Shown here piece by piece: positions 1-6,747 of a stretch of DNA of 64,000 bases. A model generated the notes under the pieces. The model was not told the origin of the DNA. It saw nothing but the letters and a program-made list of their open reading frames with translations, and searched no databases. Position 1 is the first letter of the stretch; every line of letters starts with the position of its first letter. The stretch comes from Bacteroidales bacterium (GTDB lineage: Bacteria; Bacteroidota; Bacteroidia; Bacteroidales; UBA3824), in NCBI GenBank assembly GCA_016286055.1, contig JAEERW010000004.1, forward strand, positions 1-64,000. Reading direction: 5' to 3'. Position numbers and translations under genes: made by a program.

Positions 1-70
1 AAGGTACGAACATTGCCCGTAATGCGGCTTTTTGTGCCTTGGTGAGTTTAATGGGTGTTTTTTCGGGCAT
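1..70 (-). CDS. 5' end of an unidentified phage gene, cut by the window edge
   Basis: Reading leftward from an ATG at 68-70 gives MPEKTPIKLTKAQKAALRAM and then FVP before the window ends. The frame is fully open. The peptide is basic and helical, and the start is preceded by A-rich sequence, as for other genes here. It lies downstream of the gp30 gene on the same strand, so it probably continues the leftward prophage operon. I cannot assign a family from 23 residues. Confidence 0.55.
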   Translation of the reverse strand, partial: MPEKTPIKLTKAQKAALRAMFVP

Positions 71-133
71 TTTTTTACGTTTTTTTAGGTGATTATATAA
101 CTTATTTAAAAATTGTTCGTATATTTGTAGTGT

Positions 134-204
134 CCAATCACAAAGGGCGCGACAACATCAAGCTCCTCTTGGATATAAGGCTTTCTTAATCGAAAGCCTT
201 TTTT
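134..204 (+). ncRNA. Candidate small RNA between gp30 and the next leftward gene
   Basis: A perfect -7 box TATATTTG lies at 120-127 on the plus strand, although no clear -33 TTTG is visible upstream. A strong plus-oriented hairpin plus T-tract lies at 177-204. The predicted product is a transcript of about 70 nt. No ORF fits it. Its 3' end is antisense to the last codons and stop of the leftward gp30 gene, so it might regulate that gene or be an independent prophage RNA. The promoter is only half supported. Confidence 0.3.
177..204 (+). terminator. Rho-independent terminator, plus orientation
   Basis: A 9-bp perfect stem AAGGCTTTC / GAAAGCCTT (177-185 with 192-200) encloses a 6-nt loop and is followed by a six-T tract. 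The reverse strand has no U-tract, so it works in the plus direction only, although the gene here (gp30) is on the minus strand. The gp30 stop codon lies in the loop. Confidence 0.6.
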
Positions 205-1469
205 AGTTTGTTTTCAAAATACGCAATCTGTGATATTCGCTTTAACCCCTTGATTTTAGTGTAATCTGTTTTATTGATTTTGAGATACTTTCCTTTATAA
301 ATAATATAACATTCGATTACTAAGTCATTAATAAAGTCCTCAATTCGGTTGACTAATGCACGTGCCGTATTGTTATGATTATAGCAATCACACATGGAAA
401 AATCAATAACAACTGTTTTTGCTCCTTGATTTTTAGCCGACGAAAAACCGGGTGATATGCCTTTGGGCTTTTCAACTCGTTTGGCATCAGCATCAATCCC
501 ATTAATTTCTAATTCAGGGTTTTTACAATCCATCAATTCCTTATAATCCGGGCGCAGTTTTACCTTTTCTCCGCCATTAGCCAAAATACGTGCGGTTCTA
601 ATGTTTTGGCTAAACTCTACAATATCTGCCAACGCTGATATTTCAACATCGGATTCTGTGTCTTTGTAGGTCATTTTGCCAATGGCTTCCACCGCATCTT
701 TGCGTATAGTTGCAGATGAAATATTTTTCACCCTCTGAATATAACTACAATCATCCGAAAATATCTTACCAGTAACGGCGGGGTTGCCTTTTAGTCCGGG
801 CGATGCGGAGGAGTATTTTGGGTTGAGTTTTTCGGGGATGTCGGTGGGGTCGTCGGTTTCCTCCATATCGCACTTGCAGTTCCAAAGGTTGCCGGGTTGG
901 TTTTTCTGCCAAAAGTCGGATGTTTTAGGCCAAACCCGGTTCCAAAATATGCGGTGCTCGGGGCGAACCTCGACGGAGCGCGACGGCAGCCATCGGAGAT
1001 TGGGAAACAGGCGCATACGGTCGGCTGTCATATACTCGGCAAACTGTTTGGCAGTTCGGGCGCGTGATGCGGCGGTGGCATACTCGGCGGCTTGGAAACT
1101 GTTGTAACGTTTTTCTACGTTTTCGGCATCGTCGGCGGCAGTGGCAGCACCAGTGCGACCTTTGGCACGGATGTCTTGTGTGGCATTGAAAGCCTTGAAC
1201 GCTCCAAAGCGTGTAACGCCAGCCTTCAACCTTAGTGCAAGGTCGGTGTCGGCATCGTCGCCACTGAAAACCGCATCAACGGCACGGCGGAGGTTGCCGG
1301 TGTATTTATTGTAAAGGTCGCGGCTTACGGGGTAATCGTTTGCCACAATATCGTCGGATATTGCCGATAGTTTGTAGAACGTTTTGTCGGCGTTAGCAAG
1401 ACGTTTAAACTCTGTTAAAACCTCGGGGTAATCCTCGTTGAAATAGAGGTGAGCCAAACTTATATACAC
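186..1469 (-). CDS. Mu gp30/F-like head morphogenesis protein fused to a toxin-type nuclease domain
   Basis: The N-terminal and middle part matches the phage Mu F / SPP1 gp7 minor head family: a helical region, then RPEHRIFWNRVWP and a terminal LWNCKC motif near residues 170-205. The last ~170 residues are a separate domain. It contains an ARILANGGEKVKLRP-like stretch, then KNPELEINGIDADAK and GAKTVVIDF, which resembles the CdiA C-terminal tRNase / barnase-EndoU-colicin-RelE nucleases that phages often fuse to this protein. DNA for the tail domain (186 to ~760) is clearly more AT-rich than the rest. The start is a GTG; no in-frame ATG exists before the upstream stop, so the N-terminus may be shortened. 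It lies 17 nt after the portal gene. The head role is well supported; nuclease activity is inferred from motif resemblance. Confidence 0.75.
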   Translation of the reverse strand: MYISLAHLYFNEDYPEVLTEFKRLANADKTFYKLSAISDDIVANDYPVSRDLYNKYTGNLRRAVDAVFSGDDADTDLALRLKAGVTRFGAFKAFNATQDIRAKGRTGAATAADDAENVEKRYNSFQAAEYATAASRARTAKQFAEYMTADRMRLFPNLRWLPSRSVEVRPEHRIFWNRVWPKTSDFWQKNQPGNLWNCKCDMEETDDPTDIPEKLNPKYSSASPGLKGNPAVTGKIFSDDCSYIQRVKNISSATIRKDAVEAIGKMTYKDTESDVEISALADIVEFSQNIRTARILANGGEKVKLRPDYKELMDCKNPELEINGIDADAKRVEKPKGISPGFSSAKNQGAKTVVIDFSMCDCYNHNNTARALVNRIEDFINDLVIECYIIYKGKYLKINKTDYTKIKGLKRISQIAYFENKLKKAFD

Positions 1470-1486
1470 GGGGAAGTTTGCACCCC

Positions 1487-2656
1487 TTAGAGGAAAAAAT
1501 CATTTGGAGCGCAAGGCGGCTCGCCTGCGACATTATAAGATAACGCGGGCGAGCCGCCTACGCTCCTACTTCCAACCACTTCCACCCCAAATTTCTCCTT
1601 AATCCATTTCGGGTCGATGTCGTAATACGGCATTACTGCCACCGTTTTTGTCCAAAGGTCGGTGAGGTTTTCCGATGCCGTGAATGCGAATGTTAGCGGC
1701 TGATCGGAGATAAGGCGGAGCGAACGGAGCGCAGGAAGTACTGCGGTGTTAAAGTAAATCTCCACCATACGGCTGTCGGATTCTATAAGGCGTTGGAGTA
1801 TATCCTTTGAAGATTCCTCCTTTGAGTAGTTGCCGTTGGCGGTGTCCTGACCAATGATTGCGCCCGAAATCACCATCGAAATCTCGCGGTTGCAGAGTGT
1901 AATAAGGTTGTTGTATACGTCGCCGGTGGTGGTAACGCCCGAAGCAAATTGGAGTTCCTCGGTGTTGTCGATAACCATAGCGGCGGCAGAACCCATTTCG
2001 CGGAGCATGGTTTCGGCACGAGAAAGCATTTCGGGGTCTTGCGTGTTGGTTTTGAGAAAACGCGGCGGAATGCCGTATATCTCGCACAGTTCCGACCAGC
2101 AACTTTGTGCAAACTTTTTGAAAAGCACATGCGGCACGGTTTTGTTAAGTATGCCTATGTGGTTGGAGTTAAATTCAAGTATGGTTTTGCCGTACTCTTT
2201 AAGTCGGCGGTATGGTATGCCGGTGTTGGCGTAATAGTCGGGAAGGAAAATGCCGTCGCCGGGTTCAACGTTTTGGCGTGGTATGACATTAAACACTGGG
2301 TAAGGCTTGCCGGGTATAAACTCACAAAGCGAATAACCGTACAGTTCGCTGTCTAAGATGGCTTTTATAAGGTCTTGGATAAACGGCAATGCGGCAAGCG
2401 CAGCACTTGCTTTTTCATCGGGTTTGCCGTCGGGAGTGTTGAGCGTAAAGGCACGCGACATTACGGGTTCTTGTCGGTTCTGTATCTGCGAAGCAAGAAG
2501 GGCATCGTCTGTGATGTCGGCATAGATGTTTTGCAAAAGGTATTGACGCGGCGAGTAAACACTGCGGGCAACGTTGACGGCATTCTGCCAGTCGGCTATA
2601 TCTTTACGTGTGCGGTTTTGGTAACGCTTGATAATTTCGGAGGATAATATCTTCAT
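1487..2656 (-). CDS. Portal protein, Mu gp29 family (DUF935)
   Basis: This 389-residue protein has the DUF935 layout: an N-terminal region with TPDGKP, then YGYSLCEF, IPPRFLKTNTQ and a GQDTANGNYSKEES segment typical of Mu-like portals. It would form the dodecameric channel through which DNA is packaged and to which the tail attaches. It is short for the family (Mu gp29 is about 510 residues). Its last ~25 codons are made by a GC-rich inverted repeat (1506-1566), suggesting that the original C-terminus was replaced. The ATG start is unambiguous. It lies upstream of gp30 in the leftward operon, in the order known from Mu. Confidence 0.85.
   Translation of the reverse strand: MKILSSEIIKRYQNRTRKDIADWQNAVNVARSVYSPRQYLLQNIYADITDDALLASQIQNRQEPVMSRAFTLNTPDGKPDEKASAALAALPFIQDLIKAILDSELYGYSLCEFIPGKPYPVFNVIPRQNVEPGDGIFLPDYYANTGIPYRRLKEYGKTILEFNSNHIGILNKTVPHVLFKKFAQSCWSELCEIYGIPPRFLKTNTQDPEMLSRAETMLREMGSAAAMVIDNTEELQFASGVTTTGDVYNNLITLCNREISMVISGAIIGQDTANGNYSKEESSKDILQRLIESDSRMVEIYFNTAVLPALRSLRLISDQPLTFAFTASENLTDLWTKTVAVMPYYDIDPKWIKEKFGVEVVGSRSVGGSPALSYNVAGEPPCAPNDFFL
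1506..1566. repeat. REP-like GC-rich inverted repeat inside the portal gene
   Basis: The arms 1506-1529 (GGAGCGCAAGGCGGCTCGCC then TGCG) and 1544-1566 are near-perfect inverted copies with a one-base bulge, around a 14-nt AT-rich centre. The same GGCGAGCC-type core style appears in the palindrome at 2695-2711. It is translated in frame as the portal C-terminus. Confidence 0.7.
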
Positions 2657-2694
2657 TTTTAATTAAAAATTAAAAGTTAAAAATTAGGGATTAT

Positions 2695-2711
2695 GCGGAC
2701 GAGCCGTCCGC
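2695..2711. repeat. Short GC-rich palindrome between portal and gp36 genes
   Basis: GCGGACG AGC CGTCCGC is a 7-bp perfect stem with a 3-nt loop in otherwise AT-rich intergenic DNA. It has no T-tract on either side, so it reads as a REP-like element rather than a terminator. Confidence 0.6.
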
Positions 2712-2718
2712 GTTCCAA

Positions 2719-3249
2719 TTAAAGGGGTTCGTGGCGGAATTTGGGACGGCTGACCATACGGAATGGCATTGCCAAAGTGTCATCGGCGGCTGTGCCTTCG
2801 CCTTCGCCCTCACCTTCGCCGTCGGAGGGTTGGAAAATGGCATCGGGGATAATGTAACGCGAAAGGGCAAACTCACCTTCACCGGCAATGCGTTTCAATA
2901 GGTCGATGGTGTCGTTATAGATTGCGGTAATGCGCTCGGTTAGCACATCGGGGCAACTCAATTCAATGATGTTGTATGCCGCAAGGCGTTTGATTATGCG
3001 CAGAAGGAGCGGGTTGCGGTCGGTGCCGGTTTTGTTAAACATAGCATCGATGTCGTAGAGCCGCCAAGCACGGTATTGCTGTTTGGTGAGCGAAGCGGTT
3101 TCGCGGCGTAGGTTTGCGGCGTTCAGATATCCGCGCACAAGCATTTCGGCTGTGTCGATAGCCTCTTGCACTATTTCGGTGTCGTCGTCGGTGATTTGTT
3201 CCACTTGGTAGGAATAGAGAACCGACTTTAATTCTGAGGGAGTAACCAT
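2719..3249 (-). CDS. Mu gp36-like protein (DUF1320), head-tail joining
   Basis: The 176-residue product begins MVTPSELKSVLYSYQVEQIT, and its all-helical first half is characteristic of the DUF1320 / Mu gp36 family, small proteins encoded between head and tail genes and thought to act in head completion. A low-complexity EGEGEGEG linker (about residues 145-153) separates a short tail. It is the second gene of the leftward arm. Family assignment is by recognition; the exact role in the particle is not proven for the family. Confidence 0.7.
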   Translation of the reverse strand: MVTPSELKSVLYSYQVEQITDDDTEIVQEAIDTAEMLVRGYLNAANLRRETASLTKQQYRAWRLYDIDAMFNKTGTDRNPLLLRIIKRLAAYNIIELSCPDVLTERITAIYNDTIDLLKRIAGEGEFALSRYIIPDAIFQPSDGEGEGEGEGTAADDTLAMPFRMVSRPKFRHEPL

Positions 3250-3263
3250 TTTATTAATGTTTT

Positions 3264-3295
3264 AATGCATAATTCATAATGCATAATTATGAATT
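3264..3295. repeat. AT-rich intercistronic repeat
   Basis: This copy of the TAATGCATAATTCATAATGCATAATT unit lies between the leftward gp37-like and gp36 genes and runs into the end of the former. It is the only full copy in the leftward arm. Confidence 0.75.
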
Positions 3296-3769
3296 ACTGG
3301 GGTTAATATTCAATTTCACTGCCGGTGCTGGAACTTTGTTGATGTCAGTTCGTGAGCGGGTGAGGGTGTGATAGGTAAGGGTGTAGACCGAGTAATTTTT
3401 TTCGGCATCAACCTTTTGAAGGCGACGGCGAGAAAAGGTGGCAAACTCGGGTGTGGCGTATCCTTGCAATAGGTCGTTAACCTCGCCAATAATGTCGAAT
3501 ATGTCGTAACCTTTGGCTTTGTTGGGTGCTTTTTGAGAGGTGTTATAAAAGTTTTGTACCGCTATTGTAACGGTGAACTCAATGTCCGCCACCTGTCCTC
3601 GGTTCAATAGGTCGGAATATTCCACACCTTCAATATCTGTTATGGCGCAAGGAAATTTAACGGCGGGGGTTTCAAGGTCTAACTGTCCCCAGTTGCGGTC
3701 GATGTATTTAAGAGCCTCGATGTCGCTTATCCGCTCGTTAACAATCTGCAAAAGGTATCCTATATTCAT
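3287..3769 (-). CDS. Mu gp37-like tail/neck completion protein (putative)
   Basis: This 160-residue protein starts at MNIGYLLQIVNERISDIEA. A longer reading frame exists upstream, but it crosses the divergent promoter region and has no phage-like sequence, so the ATG at 3767-3769 was chosen. Size, mixed alpha/beta pattern and position next to DUF1320 match the Mu gp37 / tail terminator class, whose members cap the tail tube or join it to the head. It is the first gene of the leftward arm. The functional label is by position and weak resemblance. Confidence 0.5.
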   Translation of the reverse strand: MNIGYLLQIVNERISDIEALKYIDRNWGQLDLETPAVKFPCAITDIEGVEYSDLLNRGQVADIEFTVTIAVQNFYNTSQKAPNKAKGYDIFDIIGEVNDLLQGYATPEFATFSRRRLQKVDAEKNYSVYTLTYHTLTRSRTDINKVPAPAVKLNINPSNS

Positions 3770-3853
3770 AGTGTTTTTGTGTTTGATTATGGTGCAAAAT
3801 TGGCTTTTCGTGGGCTCAGAGTGAAAAATACTGTTTAAAATGAGTAAAGTTTT

Positions 3854-3883
3854 TTTGTAGGGGTGAATTAACCTACATTTTTG
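3854..3883 (+). promoter_or_regulatory. Promoter of the rightward prophage arm
   Basis: A -33 box TTTG at 3854-3857, an 18-nt spacer and a -7 box CATTTTTG at 3876-3883 (one mismatch to TAnnTTTG) lead to a predicted start near 3890, only about 15 nt before the small terminase ATG. On the opposite strand CAATTTTG lies about 30 nt before the leftward gene, so the 3770-3904 gap is probably a divergent late promoter. Confidence 0.5.
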
Positions 3884-3904
3884 CACTACCGAAACACAAA
3901 AACC

Positions 3905-4381
3905 ATGAACAGTAAGACCCAAGAACGCGAACTTGCACGGCTCTACTACATGCAGGGCGAACAACAGAAAACCATTGCCGAAAAACTTGGCATTGGCGAA
4001 AACACCGTTGCCCGATGGGTGAAAGACGGACAATGGGAAGCCCGTAGAGCCGCATTAAATATCACACGCCCCGAAATCGTAAACAAGATACTTGTGCTAA
4101 TAAGCAAGATACTTGAAAAGGTGGACGACATAGAGGAGATGGAACCCGAAGCACTTGCCAAACTTATCTCCCAAATTCAGAAACTTGCCAACAGCATAGA
4201 AAAACTTGACAAACGGGCAACGGTGATGGACAACATCGAAACCTTCCAGAACTTCAACCGATGGATGGAGGCGCAAATGAAAGAAGACCCGGAACTAACC
4301 CCTCCTCTAATAACCAAGATTGCACAATTGGAAGATCGATTTGTTACCGAACAATTCAACAAAGGAAAACTCAGTAAGTAA
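3905..4381 (+). CDS. Small terminase subunit / HTH DNA-binding protein (DUF1804-like)
   Basis: The 158-residue product opens with a helix-turn-helix of the type used by small terminases: KTIAEKLGIGENTVARWVKD at residues ~22-41. A long helical oligomerisation region and a C-terminal QLEDRFVTEQFNKGK tail follow. It probably recognises phage DNA and loads the large terminase, which lies far away at 18074. The ATG at 3905 is preferred over an upstream TTG because it directly follows the predicted transcription start. Next in the operon is the prohead protease. Confidence 0.7.
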   Translation: MNSKTQERELARLYYMQGEQQKTIAEKLGIGENTVARWVKDGQWEARRAALNITRPEIVNKILVLISKILEKVDDIEEMEPEALAKLISQIQKLANSIEKLDKRATVMDNIETFQNFNRWMEAQMKEDPELTPPLITKIAQLEDRFVTEQFNKGKLSK

Positions 4382-4427
4382 TGCATAATTCATAATGCAT
4401 AATTCAAAATTCAAAATTCATAATTAG
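4380..4427. repeat. AT-rich intercistronic repeat
   Basis: The repeat begins within the TAA stop of the small terminase gene (TAATGCATAATTC) and ends three bases before the protease ATG, filling the whole junction. It also includes two CAAAATT variants. Confidence 0.8.
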
Positions 4428-4429
4428 CG

Positions 4430-5347
4430 ATGCGAATAGTTTTATGTGATAGCGAAACAATCAACAGTTACGGTTTCAAGACCGACGTAAAAGGCATCAA
4501 CCTTTCCCGGTTTGAAAAGAACCCCGTAATGCTTTACCAGCACAATCCCCATATGGTGATTGGCCGATGGGAAGACATCAAGAAAGAAGGCGGACAATTG
4601 AGCGCAACGCCTGTGTTTGATATGGAAGACCCCGAAGCGGCAGAGATAGCCCGCAAGGTGGAGCAAGGCTTTATAAAAGGTTGCTCGATGGGCATTGTTA
4701 TTAAACAGATGACACGCACCAAAGGCATCGACACAGCCACCGAAAGCGTATTGCTCGAAGCCTCTATTGTGAGCATTCCCGCCGACGAAAACGCCCTTGT
4801 GGTATACGACAGTGAAGACAAACAGAATCAACTCAGTATAAACGATTTTAACAAACTTTTTTACATCATGGAAAAGAAAGAAAAACCAGAATTGCAACCC
4901 GACAATTCAGAAATAACATTGAGCCAGCGCAACATGGAATTGCAGGCTCAGGTAGACGAACAAACCGACACCATCAAGGCTCTTAACGCCAAGATCGACG
5001 AACTGCAACGCGACCTTGCCGAACGCGACTACCGCGAGGCTGAGGCATTTGTAGACAAAGCCATTGCCGACGGTAAAATCACCGAAGAGGTGAAAAGCGA
5101 GGCATTGAGTTTTTACCTCTCATTCCCCAAAGAGACCGAAAAACTTTTCGGGGCTATCAAAGCGCAGACGGCAGAACCTGAGGCGCAGAACCAAGTGAGC
5201 CTCGCCTCTATGCTCAAAAAAAACGCTCCGGCTTCCGCCACTTGGGACGAACTCGACCGCACCGACAAATTGCGCACCCTCAAAGCCGAAAACCTTGAAG
5301 AGTTCAAAAGGCTCTACAAAGAGAAATTCCACAAAGAGTGGGAGTAA
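4430..5347 (+). CDS. Prohead protease fused to scaffold (Mu gpI/Z-like)
   Basis: Residues 1-145 have the HK97-type prohead serine protease signature: YQHNPHMVIGRW (His), FIKGCSMGI (Ser) and LEASIVSIPADENA. Residues 160-305 are charged and coiled-coil, typical of an internal scaffold that is degraded during maturation. An in-frame ATG at 4868 (MEKKEKPELQ), at the domain border, could make the scaffold alone, as gene Z does within I in phage Mu. It is followed directly by the major capsid gene, the usual order. Confidence 0.85.
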   Translation: MRIVLCDSETINSYGFKTDVKGINLSRFEKNPVMLYQHNPHMVIGRWEDIKKEGGQLSATPVFDMEDPEAAEIARKVEQGFIKGCSMGIVIKQMTRTKGIDTATESVLLEASIVSIPADENALVVYDSEDKQNQLSINDFNKLFYIMEKKEKPELQPDNSEITLSQRNMELQAQVDEQTDTIKALNAKIDELQRDLAERDYREAEAFVDKAIADGKITEEVKSEALSFYLSFPKETEKLFGAIKAQTAEPEAQNQVSLASMLKKNAPASATWDELDRTDKLRTLKAENLEEFKRLYKEKFHKEWE

Positions 5348-5349
5348 AC

Positions 5350-5391
5350 AATGCACAATTAATAATGCATAATTCATAATTAGTAATTTTA
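5350..5391. repeat. AT-rich intercistronic repeat
   Basis: A variant copy (AATGCACAATTAATAATGCATAATTCATAATTAG) lies between protease/scaffold and capsid genes, ending about 14 nt before the capsid ATG. Confidence 0.7.
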
Positions 5392-5405
5392 AAACATAGA
5401 AAACC

Positions 5406-6212
5406 ATGGCATTAAACAAAGAAATTTGGGTAAACGACATTAAAGAACAATTGTTACCCGACAACACATTCGTAACCAAAGGCACCGACTATTCAGCCTT
5501 TGCCGACAACCACCAGATACACATTCCCGTAGAAACGGGCTTAATCAATGTGGAGAAAGACCGCAGCGTATTGCCCGGCACAGTTACCACCAGCAACGAC
5601 ACCGAGGCTGTAATCACAATGCACCATTTCACCACCGACCCCGTGCGCGTGTACAACCCCGAAGACGTGGAACTGAGTTACGACAAACGCCGCGTTATCA
5701 CCGAAAAGATTGCCAAGAGCCTCAACCAAAAGATTGCCACCGAAGCCATCACAGCCATTGCAGCCTACAAAGGCGGAGCAATCGCAGCCAACGCCAAGGT
5801 GCTTGACATCTTGCGCGAACAGGCACAGGCATTCGACGAGGGCGACTATCCCGAAAGCGACCGCTACGTGGTACTTTCGGCAGCCGCATACTCCAAACTG
5901 TTGAAAGAACTCACCGACGCACAAACCAATGCCTTCCTTGCATGTGCCGATGCTGAAAGCGGCGTAATTGGCAACATCTTCGGCTTGAACATTATGAAAC
6001 GTTCTACCATTGCCGACAATGTGGCATACATCGCTTGGCACAAGAGCGACTACAACTTTGCCCTCGGCGATGTGGAAATCTACACACAAGAAAACGCCCC
6101 CGAATACTACGGCACAGTAATCAGTGCCAGTGCAAGATTTGGCGCATACCTTCCCCCCGTAGAACAACAGGGCAACGGCGGAAACGAAGGACAAGGAGGC
6201 GCAGGCGACTAA
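5406..6212 (+). CDS. Major capsid protein
   Basis: The 268-residue product follows protease/scaffold, as major capsid genes do. It contains HK97-fold-like features: an N-arm, a spine region KIAKSLNQKIATEAITAIAA, an A-domain-like VLDILREQAQAFDEGDYPES and a P-loop-like end SASARFGAYLPPVEQQG. The last 15 residues are Gly-rich (GNGGNEGQGGAGD), probably flexible. The shortness is usual for Bacteroidetes Mu-like phages. Identity comes mainly from position and fold pattern, not from a catalytic motif. Confidence 0.75.
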   Translation: MALNKEIWVNDIKEQLLPDNTFVTKGTDYSAFADNHQIHIPVETGLINVEKDRSVLPGTVTTSNDTEAVITMHHFTTDPVRVYNPEDVELSYDKRRVITEKIAKSLNQKIATEAITAIAAYKGGAIAANAKVLDILREQAQAFDEGDYPESDRYVVLSAAAYSKLLKELTDAQTNAFLACADAESGVIGNIFGLNIMKRSTIADNVAYIAWHKSDYNFALGDVEIYTQENAPEYYGTVISASARFGAYLPPVEQQGNGGNEGQGGAGD

Positions 6213-6243
6213 TCCCGGATCTCTCTATTAAAAGTTAATAACT

Positions 6244-6251
6244 AAGTTTTG
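6244..6251 (+). promoter_or_regulatory. Candidate -7 box for the capsid-downstream small RNA
   Basis: AAGTTTTG differs from TAnnTTTG at one base, and its predicted start falls near 6256, the first base of the long GC stem of the RNA that follows. No convincing -33 box is seen. Confidence 0.35.
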
Positions 6252-6255
6252 TCTC

Positions 6256-6366
6256 GCCCCCCATAGGTGGAGCGCCGCAAGCATGGCCCACAGAGGCGCA
6301 ATGTTTTAAGGCGCACACAATACACCCGGCCATTGAGCAAACGGACAACCGACGGGGGGCTTTTTT
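6256..6366 (+). ncRNA. Candidate structured RNA closed by a 7-bp GC stem, between capsid and holin-like genes
   Basis: GCCCCCC at 6256-6262 is perfectly complementary to GGGGGGC at 6354-6360, and the second arm runs straight into TTTTTT. The 91-nt interior can form further helices, for example GCGCC (6272-6276) with GGCGC (6295-6299), or GTGG (6267-6270) with CCAC (6288-6291). It holds no plausible ORF and lacks the AT-rich repeat found in neighbouring gaps. The 180-nt gap is the longest non-coding stretch in the rightward arm. A discrete ~110-nt RNA ending in its own terminator fits; a pure terminator with a huge loop is the alternative. No known RNA family was recognised. Confidence 0.5.
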
Positions 6367-6393
6367 ACAAACAACAGCAAACACACTACAACA

Positions 6394-6675
6394 ATGGAAA
6401 CCGTAGACGCAGTAGGCATATTTCAAAACCTTGCATATCCGGTGGCAGTGTCGGTAATACTGTTTTTGGCGGTGTTTTTCATTGTCAAAAAGATGTTAGC
6501 CGAAATGCAATTGCGCGAGGAGGCCAACACAAAACTGCGCGACAAATACATAGAGTATCTGCAAAAGTCGAACGCCGAATTGGTATCAGCCATAAACGAA
6601 AACAGTAAGGCATTCAATAGGTTTTCGCAGGTATTGGAAAAGATAGAGCGCAAACTAAAAGCACCGGACAATTAA
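6394..6675 (+). CDS. Holin-like small membrane protein (BhlA/UviB type, putative)
   Basis: This 93-residue protein has one transmembrane helix at residues ~14-32 (AYPVAVSVILFLAVFFIVKK) and then a charged coiled-coil tail with a lysine-rich end. This architecture is that of BhlA/UviB holin-like peptides, which permeabilise the inner membrane at lysis. No endolysin gene is visible in the window, so the lysis role cannot be confirmed by a partner; it could also be a structural membrane-anchored protein. It lies after the candidate RNA and before the tail sheath. Confidence 0.5.
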   Translation: METVDAVGIFQNLAYPVAVSVILFLAVFFIVKKMLAEMQLREEANTKLRDKYIEYLQKSNAELVSAINENSKAFNRFSQVLEKIERKLKAPDN

Positions 6676-6676
6676 C

Positions 6677-6725
6677 AATGCATAATGCTTAATTCATAAT
6701 TCATAATGCATAATTCATAATTATA
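6677..6725. repeat. AT-rich intercistronic repeat
   Basis: About three tandem units of ATGCATAATTCATAAT-type sequence lie between the holin-like and sheath genes, ending ~22 nt before the sheath ATG. Confidence 0.8.
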
Positions 6726-6747
6726 AACACATTAAAACGACATTATT

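Noticed and set aside
5541..6194. 217-codon minus-strand ORF antisense to the capsid gene
   Set aside because: It is a codon-bias shadow of the capsid gene: valine/cysteine/phenylalanine-rich, without domain or start context.
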